64,000 nt of DNA from positions 74,543-138,542 of the forward strand of contig KV425589.1 in assembly GCA_001632425.1 (NCBI GenBank), given 5' to 3'. This stretch comes from Neolentinus lepideus HHB14362 ss-1 (taxonomy: Eukaryota > Basidiomycota > Agaricomycetes > Gloeophyllales > Gloeophyllaceae). The stretch's first letter is position 1; each line of letters begins with the position of its first letter. Positions 32,180 to 43,610 of the stretch are shown piece by piece. The position numbers and the translations under genes were made by a program. The notes under the pieces are model-generated. The model was given only the letters and a program-made list of their open reading frames with translations. It was not told where the DNA came from and searched no databases.

Positions 32180-35100
32180 TCATGAAATAGTCCCTTGTGA
32201 TCCGACGCTTTGTCTCCGGTGTAACCTCTCTTCGATATCTCTACAATCCGAAAGTAGCTGGTTGATGACCGACCGTGAACAGGCCTTGCGGATGAAAGAG
32301 GCCTGAGTAAGGGTCAATTCAATATACAATCAACAAGCGTGAGCTAGTCAAAGGCGTACCTCTAGAAGTTCGGCGGGTGTTGGTCGTATAGAATGAGGCC
32401 GGGAACACAGATCCAGGAAGTCATGGAAAGATTCAGAATACAGATCGGACTGATCCAGTGCTGGCCACTGCTCGGGGAAATCTCGAGGATTTTGGATATC
32501 CGAGAAGGGAGGTTCTGACTGGGCCATTTCCCAAGTGGTTGCACCCAAAGACCAGACGTCGACTTTGAGAGCATCATATGAGCCCCTGTGGAACAACATT
32601 AATATCCGTAGTAGGTCAAGTTCAGACTGTGGCAACATACTTCCGAATTTCTGGAGCCTGCCAGTATATCACACCGACAACATCTGAACATGCAGGTGCG
32701 TCCGGGGAAACTCGCACAGCAGTCGAGAAGTCCGCTGAAATATATTTAGATGCGAGATTGCAATGATACGAGAAAGATACCCACCGATCTTCAGCACACC
32801 CTCGCCATCAAGGAGCATATTATCAGACCTAATGTCTCGATGTGCAACATTGTGACTCTGCAGATACTGGAGGCCGTGTAAAACCTGTGACGGTGCAGAA
32901 GCGGTGAGCGCAAAGAATCTCACATAATCGGGCACACGACTTACATCGCTCGCGAACCTCGCCATGGCTGTCTCCGGAATAGAGACCCCGTCTCCAATAA
33001 GGGCAATGACATCCGCCAAGCTCCTGTCCATCAGCTCCATGCGTATCCACAGCGAGTCCTCCAGCAAGTCGACATAAAGTGTGTCCATAGGCAGAACATT
33101 CTCATGTCGCACGTCTTTCATCAACGTCAGTTCCCTTCGCAAATCCGTCAACTTAGGTGTCCCGGACGGCATGATGGGGATCTGTTTGATGGCAACAAAG
33201 GAATTCGAAGACGCCTTGACAACTCGGGCAGAGAATACGGAGCCGCTTTCGCCCTCAGCGATCTCCTGGAGATCCGTGTAAAGGTCTCTGGGATCAACGT
33301 CGTCAATGAATTCCTCAAGTGGACGCACGTGCTGGTACAACCATCCTGGATAACGCTGTGCGGGCGTCAATGGCGAAGGTGACGATGAGGATGAGATCGC
33401 TGACGGAGGATTGTAGCCCTCCTCAACGCCTCGTTCGCCTATGCCATTGATCACTATGGAAGGTCTTTGAATAACGTCTTCGCGCTCATTGCCCAAGTCA
33501 TTATTCACGGCCACGCAACCGAATGTAGATCTGGCAGGCGACGGTGATGGCTGCGGAGAGGACGCTGACAATGCATCCAAATACGGAAGGCGGGGACTCC
33601 TGGGTGGCTTCTCACCCGCTATCCTCGCAACGGGCGGGCTCACCTCCGTCTCGAACGTGTCCTCCGTCGTGCTTGACGCAGTGCCGGACCCACCGGACCC
33701 ACTAGAATTGGAATTCGACGGGGTGGACGACCGAGTGCTCTGCGGTGACGCAGAGCGAACTGTCATCTGCACGGATTCCCTGTTCGTCTTAGGGCTGGTT
33801 GGAGACCGCGGGCTCCACGACGGGGAAGGGAGCGCACTGAACGGCGACAGCGCGGCAGGGCTCGCCACTCCTTCGCTAGCCGGCTCGACATCGATGGTCA
33901 GGCCTGTGGCCCTTGGCTCAGGTTCTCTCGAGACACTCCTACTCGAAGGTTGTCTCACGACCTCAGCCACAGCTCTTGTGGCAAGTGCGCCTCGGATTAT
34001 GGTGGCGTTGGTAACGGTAACCGTCGACCGATTACTAGTGTCGGACATGTTCGAGTCCCTATTTTCTCGACCACGCTTGGCGGGAGACAGGCCCAAATCT
34101 TCGGCCGGCTCTGAGGCTGATGCCTCCGACTCCATGTACTCCTCCTTTGGAAGAAGCGCAGAGTCTGGCACAGGACTATGCGGGGCTACAGAAAGAGCTG
34201 AATACTGTGATAATCTCGGAGACATGGGAGTCGAGGACTTGCTCGACAGCGGGGACAGCACCATGCCCATAATCTCGTCGAATAGGGGAGTCGTCGATGA
34301 GGTACTGTAATCTACTTCGGACATGGGTTTGACAATGATGGAAGGAGGGTGATTCGTAGACTGTATTGAGCCCTTGCGCGGAGTAGAAGACGACGATGGC
34401 GACTTTGGAGTAGTAGGTGAACTCGATGACAGAGACGCCGTTGGCTGCAGGAACGAAGTGGTGGATGCGGATGCAGATACAGATGGGAGCGAAGAGGCTT
34501 TTGAGAACTTTGCCTCGGTAGACGTACTTGCTGAAGGGAGTGCAGAGAACAAAGATTCGCTCCAACTCGATAGATCACCGAGTGTATCTTCATCCAGCGA
34601 GAGTCGTGGTGGCACAATGGAAAGACGCTTCACAGGCGAGCCAGCCGGTGACAGGAAGTCGTTACTCGTCTCACCACCCACATACAAGTTTTCCAGTCTG
34701 GATGGACGAAGAGTCTGGCGACGATCATCCTCGTCAGACTCAAAGGACGATGCATGGGGCGAAGGCGGTGGAAGTAACGCAGGTTCGACATCTGCGTCGG
34801 GGTCAATCCGATTGAGCGGTGATGCATGTTGGGGAGAAGCGTAGGCAGGTGGGGGCGAGGCTTCGGGATCTTCGTTGGTGATACGGAACGTCCGCTGGGG
34901 TGGCGTCATAAGCCGACCCTTCTCCGACGGCGTGGAATATGAGAAGCTCGACTGTACAGAAGGCGAGTCAGTGTAACGCGCAGGAGGAAGACCTATGATC
35001 GTTGCGCGCTTGTTGTCATCCTCGTCCTCATCATCGTCCCTCGAACTACTGCTAACAGACGGCCGACGCGCGGTCGCAAACTGTCCTTCAGACGTCGAGC

Positions 35101-36004
35101 CCGACACATCCGTCTGCCGCGACGCATTGGAGAATTTGCGTGACTGAGTCGTTCGACGCGTAGATGGGGAGTGCGAGCGTTGCGATGACGAAGCGACGGA
35201 GAACTGACGGGGAAGAGAGCTTGTTCGAGGATGGGGATGCGTTAGGATGGTTTCTGAAGGGACTGGCGGGGGTGCAGGGATGGGCTGGATGGCAGGGGTC
35301 TGTGGGCGGGAAAGGGTATGGAGTGAGGGAGAGCTGGGAGAGGCAGCGCGGCGTGCACGCATGGTCGCTATCTCTTCCTCCGTGAACCCAGCAGCCTGTA
35401 AAGAAGACGACCATGAAGGGGGTAATCCTTTCATTCTGGTTCTACATGAGTGGATGAGCCTGATGAATTAGTTGGAAAACCTACGTTTCGTCGACATGGA
35501 CGTGGTGCTGATATACGCGTAAATATGGGCTCTGCTCCTCAATCTGCGTGATAGACGCACCTGAAAGTTCCATGGCATGCTTATCCCATCGTCCGACGAG
35601 TCTGTCTGCTGCACCTGCTGCTCCGCCTCCTCGAGTCTCAGACTCACCATCGACTTATTCGCCTTGAGAGTATATGTCCTCTTCCCAAACGATCCCAGCT
35701 TCATGAAACTTTTCTTAAAACCAGGACCTTCAATAGGCGGCGACGCAGAGACGGTAGATGTGGTTGCAGAGCTGCTCGGCGCAGGCGACGTGCTCCTGGG
35801 ACCACCATAGTTGACGGTGTAGGGAGTCGGGGGAAGAGAAAATGAATCAGGCGACAAAGAATGGCTAATGGAGGCTAGCGAGCGGTTGCTGTTGAGGTAG
35901 TATTGGTCCTTTGGCGGCGGCGGTGGTGGTTTTGTGCTGGATGAGGCAAACTTGAACACCTTGAGCGTCGAGAATCGAGAATTCTGCCGGCCAGAGTTGG
36001 TCAT
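32180..36004 (-). CDS. CRIB-containing PAK/Ste20-type protein kinase, atypical
   Basis: Exon 1 (35561-36004, 148 aa) ends in a CRIB motif, ISMPWNFQ, completed by HHVHVDE in the next exon (about residues 141-157), a Cdc42/Rac-binding site. A long Ser/Thr/Pro-rich linker of roughly 600 residues follows. The C-terminal kinase domain has GESGSVF, VAIKQ (ATP Lys), an alpha-C Glu in RRELTLM, HRDIRSDN, DFS and YWQAPEI. The HRD Lys is Arg, DFG is DFS and the P+1-loop Thr is Val. The last exon (32180-32302) is reached by splicing 32303-32359 and adds 40 residues containing FIRKACSRSVINQLL; reading through would stop at 32348. Expected to act downstream of Cdc42 in polarity or mating; activity uncertain because of the substitutions. 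Confidence 0.85.
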
Positions 36005-36288
36005 GATAATTACAGTGGAGTCTGTCTAACTAGGGGTGTTGGACAACCTGAGCATGAGAAAGACGGTGTACGTCGGCAGCAGCGGCAGCGGCGGCGGCGG
36101 TGAGTACAAGTATAACCTGAAGTTGCGGCGCCGTGCAACCAGTGTGACGTTACAGTGACAAGTGAAATCGTGTTTCGTGATGCATTGATGCGCCAATATG
36201 TCCACGTGAGAAGTACAAAATGATCAATTCACCGGGAAGAAGCAATGTCGAAACGCAAGTTTAGCTGAAGGCGTGATACAGAGCGTAA

Positions 36289-37651
36289 TTACAGTTTGGC
36301 ATCATGATGAGTGGGCGTCGGCGCCTGATCGCGTTCAAGTGCGCGAATGACCGCAGCGGCTAGTTCCTCCGGTTTCTCTTGTGGGATCTGCAGAGAGCTT
36401 GTCAGGTGTCCTCAACTGGTACAACAGGTATTATACGCACATGGTGTCCTGTGCCTTGCACAGTCTCGACGGACGCCAGCTGGGAGCGGTGGGCCTCGAC
36501 AGCTTTCTGCAGAACCTCGTGGACAGGTTCAGGCCTACCAGCAAAATCAAACCATCAAAACGCATGGATTAGAGTGGTACTGACCACATATCTTGCCGAC
36601 TGCCGAAGATAACATGAATCCGCATCTTCAACAGAAGAGGCGCTATCCATTCTGATGCAGTGAAAGCATCATCTGTGGCTTTCCATGTCGCATTTTCTTG
36701 TTCAGTTGAGGTCTTGAGAGCTATGCGCGTTTCGCCATCCACGACGACGATCCGGAAGTGTGTCTCCTGCCACCCGAGTCAACCGCCAATGACACCCGCA
36801 CTAAATGACATACTCACCGCTACAACGCGGATGACATCCGGATGAAACGTCTTGTAAGGTCGACGAGCGCTGAGGTACTTCATGGCTTCCTCTATAGACC
36901 CCCATGTCTGTGATTTTCTCTTACTTATCAGCGTTGTCGCCATCTCGAACATGGGCTTCACGGATCGGTCGAGCCATGGTGGTTCGACGAGTACCAGTGA
37001 CTTGTACCGCGGTTGGTCGCTGGTAGTAGCATTTACAATGCTAGTCAACGGGCAGACGAAATAAGCCAGCTCTGGCGAAGAGAGGACATGTGTTCTTACT
37101 GTGCGGCGGTACCTCCACTATGCCCGACGGCGACAAGCGTCGACTTCTCAAGAGGACTCAGGAGTCCCGTAGAGAGGAAAATCCCAATGGCTTTGCCATA
37201 CTCATGTAGAGTAACTAGTTTGTGGTATGTTTAGCTAGAAAGCCAACTCAAAATCGAGATACAAACATTGTTCTGAATATCTATCCTTCAGCACTTCTTC
37301 ATTAAGGACGCAGGATTCCCCATGATTTGGGCAGTCGATAGCCCATACAGACCTGATCTTGATTACGCTTCCCTTGGTATTCAATCGATATAGTGCCTTC
37401 ACCATAGGGATCCACAATTCCGTGGCTTCCAAAAATGAATACCCTCTAAGTAGCAATGTAAATCTGCACGTACTCATCCCAATTCCAGCCGCCAGCAATA
37501 TGGTCACCGCAGAAGGATCCGACGCCGCAACATCATTGCTAGGATCCGAGTATTCCTTGGCGATAATCTGCAAAGGAAACTCAGACAGCCGGTGGTCAAG
37601 GATATAACGGCGTAAGATCAGAGGTCGTAAGGTATCTTCAGAGAGCGACAT
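36289..37651 (-). CDS. Alpha/beta hydrolase with C-terminal AKL (peroxisomal, Lpx1-like)
   Basis: Several short exons. The first gives MSLSEDTLRP and a core that includes VTILLAAGIGM and WAIDCPNHGESCVLNEEVL, a pattern I associate with fungal Lpx1/toxin-biosynthesis-type hydrolases. The nucleophile elbow VAVGHSGG (Ser codon near 37118) follows, then the YKSLVLVEPPW strand and a cap helix region. The last exon uses PEELAAAVIRALERD and ends HHDAKL. AKL at the extreme C terminus fits the PTS1 peroxisomal targeting consensus. Likely a peroxisomal esterase or lipase; substrate unknown. Two introns near 36420-36610 are not fully resolved. It lies 285 bp downstream of the kinase start, on the same strand. 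Confidence 0.78.
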
Positions 37652-37669
37652 GGTGGAAGTTAAGTGACA

Positions 37670-38106
37670 TTCATGTTACGTAGAGCCTCTTGAAAGCTCG
37701 ATCAACACTTCTTTGGGCAGTTCGGATCAGATTGATCATCAGGGGAAACGCCTTGAACATGTCAGTTTCAGAGGCTTGCTTGTGACCCTGTCGCCATCTA
37801 TTTCGACGCCAAATACTTGGAGTTGATTGTAGGGGTGTGGATGACCTAGTGGAGGCTCGGCATGCATGGACGATGTGACCGAGGACGATCGACTGGAGGT
37901 TGCCGAAGGCATGATTCACATAGTATAAGTATCAGGCATGAATATTCGTAGAAACTGTAGTCCGAGTCCAAGGAATGCAGATTCCGTATCTCAGTACATA
38001 TGCGTGATAAAACATCAGATAGAAACCAAGAAATGAAAGCAGGTATGGGAGGTATACTAATAGTGAGCGATATTGACATGCGAAGTGGTGTCCTAGGATC
38101 CTAATA
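37670..38106. other. Short intergenic region
   Basis: About 440 bases between the start codon of the hydrolase gene and the stop of the Munc13-like gene, both on the minus strand. No gene assembled. Expected contents are the hydrolase promoter and the 3' UTR of the Munc13-like gene. Confidence 0.5.
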
Positions 38107-41100
38107 TTATGACTTTGGTGGCAGTTCGGGTACGGGAGGTATCTGTGTACTACTGATGCTAGCGAAGGCTTGGCGGGGTCTTTGCACCTTGCGTTGTTTG
38201 CTCTTTGGCTCCTGCTCGGCTTGCATCTTACTCATGATCTGCAGTTGCTGTGCAATAAAGTCAGACGTTCCAGGCCTGAAGATTAACGGTAAGTGCGGTC
38301 TCATGATAGAATATGGGCCAAACAACTAACCTCATGCGGAGGATACGCATGATGGTCTCTCCGTTCGTCACTTCCTTCTCCTGCTGCTTCTCCCTCTTGC
38401 GGTCTTTGATCGTACCAAGGTTGCGTTGCGAGTAAACACTCTTGGCCCGCTTCTTCACGGAGGGTGATGACCTTAGGCTCTGCTGCATCATGCGAACACA
38501 TTCCTCCATCAAAGCATCGCTGAGAGGGTTATATCAACAAGAGGTTCTGAGACACGACAAAATACGCTTACGTGTGCCAGTCGTAGTAAAGGCGAATAGA
38601 TACAATATCACGGTACTTTTGATTCTGTAGAGATTCCAGTGGGACAGGCCCCTCTCCACCGGCATAGAAGTAGTCACGCAGGAACTACGGCAAGACATCA
38701 GCCCCGTTCCAACCAAACGCACGAAGTGATCCTTACCTTGAGCCATTTGAAGACAACATCCACTTCCTTGTCACTCAAAGGCTTCATATCACTTGGAACA
38801 TCCGATAATGGAGGGATGAGCATTCCCTCGATGACATTGAGGATTTCCTTCCAAACTCGGGTCATGACCATTTCCTTCGCCTCATCACTCAAATACGTGT
38901 TGAATGTCTGTAAGTTAGCGTCGAAGTAGTCGAAGAGCGGGGATAAAGCTTGTTCCAACTCGACATCCGTCATCTGGTCCGGCCTGACGCGAGGTTTCTC
39001 AGTGTCCGGTAACGGAATCTGTACTTCGCTTGACGACGCCCCAAGAGCGGACCTGTACAAGGCCGTCATGTTGCCAAAGGCTTTGTTATAATCCAGACTG
39101 TTGGAGCCAGTCTTCAGCAATGTTTTCAGCGTAGTCCACGATAGGCACTGCTGAATGAAAGGAACCATCTTGGAAGATAATGTCAGGGATAGATGACAGC
39201 AAAATGTGTCAGTACGTCTACCTTGTCAATGAATATGCGGACCATATCGCCTTCCGCGCGTTTCAGGGAACGAAACGCCCTCCCAAAGTAGAATAGGATG
39301 TCATCCTTCTCTCCTTCCATGCTGACACGGAGTAAAATACGACCTTGACTGTCAAAATCCAACCACAGATCATGAGTCAAGAAGTCCCCGAAGCGTTTAG
39401 GATCAAGACAGATATAAGCTCTTCCAACAGTATCGTGTTTTCCGACAAGTGCTCGGTCCCTCACACTGACCATCAACCACAGTGGCTTGTCGACCGAGAT
39501 ATCAAAGGTCTCGTCCCCTAAGACATATCGTCAGCGCGAAAGTGAGATAATAACACGTATACACTCACACCGCGGGTTGAGCGTCTCGTAGATAGTCCTT
39601 GTCTTAGCCAAGCGATTCCCGGCCTCGTCACTGAGCGTCACGAAGGTATCGAGGGTGGATGACGGGTTGCTACTCGTAGGCACAAGCCCCTCCGCTATAG
39701 CGATTTTAACGCTAAATAGGAAGCGAGGCCGTTCGTTCTTATCTGGTACAGGCGGTTGTGATTCCAGGACCTCGGCCATCTTATCTGCCTGAAGTTGATT
39801 ATACATGTTATCCAGCAACTTGCGAGCGGCCTCGACGTTGTTTAGTTTCACGCACGACTCGGGCTGGAAATTGAACGGTTCGATCTTCTTTTCACCCTGA
39901 GCCAACTGCTTAGCTTTCTCGAGCCATGCAGACGACTTTTGGGGCTGCAGAAAATCCGCAGGGCGAGGGAATAACTCCGCCATAAAGAGCTCCTCGACGC
40001 TTCGGCAGTACTGCTCGACAGCTTTGCTAATAGTCTAGAGAACACATGAGTGGCTATATTAATCCAAGAACAGCATGCTTACCTTGGCTAGGCTTGTAGC
40101 GAAGCGAGCTTCTTGGTATTCGTCCGACCATTCCAAATCTTGCAGGAATTGAATTGGACTCCGTAGAGAATCGAATAGATCGACGATGGATGAACTATGC
40201 CCTGAGGCATCCTCGGCTTGGAACTTCCCAAGATGTTAGTCGATGTCCATACATACATCCATCTGACGAACCTTATCTGCTGCTATAGCCTACAGCAATA
40301 TCAGCATTTTCAAGGTAGCATATGAGAGGAGCGCCCACATTCTGTACCCATTGTGCCGTCTTGTTGTCGGTGTTAATGAGCCACTGCCTAACGTAGGGCT
40401 CAAAAAATTCACCGAGATCGAAGTCGGTGTGCGCGCTGGACGTACAATCAAGTTAGCGGTCGACCCGACTGGAGGAAACGCTACGTACGCAGGGCAGAAC
40501 GCTTCATACATGCCGAGTAGAGTCTTCGTCCGTCTGTACAGTGCGAAGATATCCTCAATCGGTACGTCCGGTGTTGGCCCATTCATAGAATCCTCGAACA
40601 GACGTTTCCGGGAATTCTCCAAGTCGCCGAGGAAGTGCGGGATCTGGATTTCCACAACTAAGGATACAATATCTATTTGACTGACGCAATACCCATGGGT
40701 CAGTAGAACCAGAAGGGAAGAGTGATCACTTACCCTAAGAGTGGTTCTGGGAATCGCTTATCCAGGTTCTTTGCGGCTTTCTCAATCTCGTCGGTCATGA
40801 GCAAGAGAGGCAGGGCACGATTGACGCCAGGTTTGCCCTCCAACTCCTTCATCTTCTCGTCATAGAAGAACGCAGAAACTTGCCTGACGCGCTCCTTGAG
40901 GTCGTCTATTCGGGCTGTGACATCGTTACCAAAGCGCTCCAACAAGCCACTGTCGTGCACCTGCTCCAACACTAGGAGGTACTGAGCTATATCGGCCGGT
41001 TTAAGGTTGGGCAGAGCCTCCATAGCATGGTACAAGGAGCTCAGGAATATGCTGAAAAGGCCGCCATACACGGCGGCGAGGTACTCGACCTGCACAGACA

Positions 41101-42959
41101 TCAGACGTGAGTGTCAGGACAGGACGACAGAATGCGTACATCCGTTATTGGCCATTTATCAAGATCCATTTCCACCAGAACCTTGCTAATTGTCTGTAGC
41201 GCCTCTGGTATGCATTCGAGAGGAACATCGTTCCGCTCGTACAGCGAGCGCACGACATCCAAGAAACAGGCCGCGCGATAGGGCTGACCGATCCGCCACC
41301 GGAGTGCGCACTCGTTCAGCAGCTCGATGTGAGGAGCAGTAAGAATTCCCAGCGAGACTTCATCGTCGTCCTTCACATCATCACTGAGCATCGCTTCCAA
41401 GTCCGCACTGACACAATACTCCAGCAGTCGCTTATAGTATTTCTTGGGATTTGACGGGATATAGGTGAAGTTGTGTCCAACCTGGACCTCATCATCACTG
41501 TCGAGTTCTTCGAAGATACCGTCCGCCTGGCCAGCAGCGATAGACCGCCGACTGCTGATAGATGCATGTCTTGAGCTGATACCCGAAGGTTGCACGGCCC
41601 TCATGGAGTAAATGGAGCCTGGTCTTGCATCGGAGGGTGTGGAAGGGAGGGCATCGGAAGGCGTAGATTTAGCGAGCTCGGGGTTAAACTGAACCATGAC
41701 CACCATCAATTGTGAGAGATGAGAGGTTTCGAGATGACGCCAATATTGCCAGGCCGCCTCGCTCTCGAAGTCCTCTCGACGACCAGGGAATGTGGCACCA
41801 GCATTAATATTCTTCAGGCATGTCTACAATGCTGACATGAGAATTCTCAAACCTTCCCGGTGTCGCTGCACATACCTTCAAGTCCTGCAAGGCTGCCTGA
41901 ACACATGTGAGAACAGCCGTATATGTGAAATTGATTGGACACACCTTCTCTGTGCAGACCGCTCTTAGACTGTCGATTTCTTGCTGCACGGCCTGTTCAG
42001 GAATCTTGAATAGTTGCGCAACAGTCCGCACCAGAGGCATGTCAGTGACGCTGCCGCTTACAGTGGGAGACTGCAGCGAGTCGCGCTCCCTGGAGGTAGC
42101 GGAAGCGGAATCGTACCCAGAATCACTAGCCGTCTGGGATGGCGCAAGCTTCGCGGTGTACATATCCAAACGCGAAGTCAACTCCGGGGAGACATGGCTG
42201 ATACTCTTGAGGCATTCCCGCAGCAACTTCACGAACAGGGCGATTTGATTATTCAACTCCAACTTCCACCCTTCGTTCGCTAAGGTGGGCTCTTTCTTGA
42301 GAATATTTGTGGCGTGAGTTGCAAACATAAGGATGAGTTCCTCGATCTTGCGATTCTCCTTCATCTGCCTACGAAACGTGTCGATCTTGAACTGACCGTA
42401 GAAGACAGCCATAGTACGTCGAACCAATTGGTCTGAATAACTTTACTGCTGCTTAGCCCGCTTACTCCGAAGTAAAGAACATTATGATAGAGCAATGACG
42501 TACGCAGCGTCTTTGCCCATTGCAATATCCTGCAGCCTCTGTTCCAGGACCTTCAGCAACTTCTCAGGGAACTTTACACTCCGAGGACCATCTCGAGGGT
42601 CTTTGAACAAATCACCGATCGAGAAGATAGAGCTCGAAAGCGCGCCAGAAAATCGAGAGGAATAGTCTCTGGACTCCTTAGACTCTCGTGACTCTCCATT
42701 GGCAGATGAGGCGTCCACTGCCTTTGGCTGGATAAGATATCCTAACAAACTAGACACCAAGGATTAGTGAACCACAGTACATGCTAAGTCCATGTCACTC
42801 ACGCTACACGGAGCGTATAACTGGATTTTGACGCCTAGTCAGCAGTCTGCAAACGAACACGATCACAAGGACACACTTGAATAGATCTTCATCCGTGACC
42901 CGATGCTTCGATATGCGCCTCTCGTGTGCAAAACTCTCAGCGTAGCTTCGACGGGACAT
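38107..42959 (-). CDS. Fungal Munc13/UNC13-like protein with MHD and C2 domains
   Basis: A large multi-exon gene, about 1,250-1,300 aa after splicing. It starts MSRRSYAESFAHERR at 42959 and ends PPVPELPPKS. The N-terminal half is helical (DUF810/MHD1-like), including ELILMFATHATNILK and SHVSPELTSRLDMY. A C2 domain follows, encoded near 39190-39760: KIAIAEGLV, LDTFVTLSDEAGNRLAKT, then after an intron FDISVDKPLWLMVSV and DLWLDFDSQGRILLRV. It ends with an MHD2-like helical region and a disordered Lys/Gln-rich tail. Munc13-like proteins tether or prime vesicles; the fungal members are poorly studied. Calcium-binding Asp residues of the C2 domain look incomplete, so membrane binding may not depend on calcium (inference). 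Confidence 0.82.
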
Positions 42960-43248
42960 GTCACTTCAAAGCGAATTCTATGAGTAATTGATGGGCTCGG
43001 GTATCGCGTTTCCGGGTGTCGTAAAGTCCTCCAATCGATGGACAAACAGCAGCAGCAAGACCGTACAGACGCAGCACGTCCAGATGTCTCAGGTAGATGT
43101 GCTGCCAGTTGTCGTTGCCGTCGGTGCTAGGTAGGCAATGCCAATATACACCAATATCCGTCGGTACAAGGTTGGTGCAAGCAGCCATAAACAACGCTTG
43201 CCCCCCGTCAACTCTATCATTTCCAATCACTCTAGAATTCAACGTTGC

Positions 43249-43303
43249 AACGCCTGCGCATTCGCGCAGGACGGGTACCTTGCGACTCTCTGCTCGTCGC
43301 GGA
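43249..43303. repeat. Dispersed 55-bp repeat, copy 2
   Basis: Same-orientation match to 23612-23666, about 49 of 55 identical. It lies 290 bp upstream of the Munc13-like start codon and about 310 bp from the LHS1 stop. The surrounding 42960-43610 stretch holds no supported gene. Confidence 0.7.
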
Positions 43304-43610
43304 CCACCTCTGTCAATATATCACAATTCTTCCCGAGAATTGCTATAACAGATGCAACTTCGTTGACTGAGTTGATGAAAGCCACTTAAGGAACTGATTG
43401 ATAGGCCGTGGCGTGAGCTACCAAAACCGGTCAATAAAAAATAAAGACAAATAGATGAATGTCATTCTCTGTGACACTCCGGCGTTCCGCTCTCGTCCAT
43501 CACTACTAGTGTATAGCCTAATCATCGTGAAGCTGTCCTCTGGACGCAAGGATGCCACCGAGCCTCAATTACATGTCAAATGGATCTATTATGTCAGTAT
43601 ACAAGTAACT

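Noticed and set aside
32348..32359. Stop at 32348 as the end of the PAK-type kinase
   Set aside because: Lies inside an intron; splicing 32303-32359 adds an in-phase exon with kinase C-terminal-like sequence.
33489..34310. 273-codon plus-strand frame
   Set aside because: Antisense to the Ser/Pro-rich linker of the PAK-type kinase, whose frame continues on both sides.
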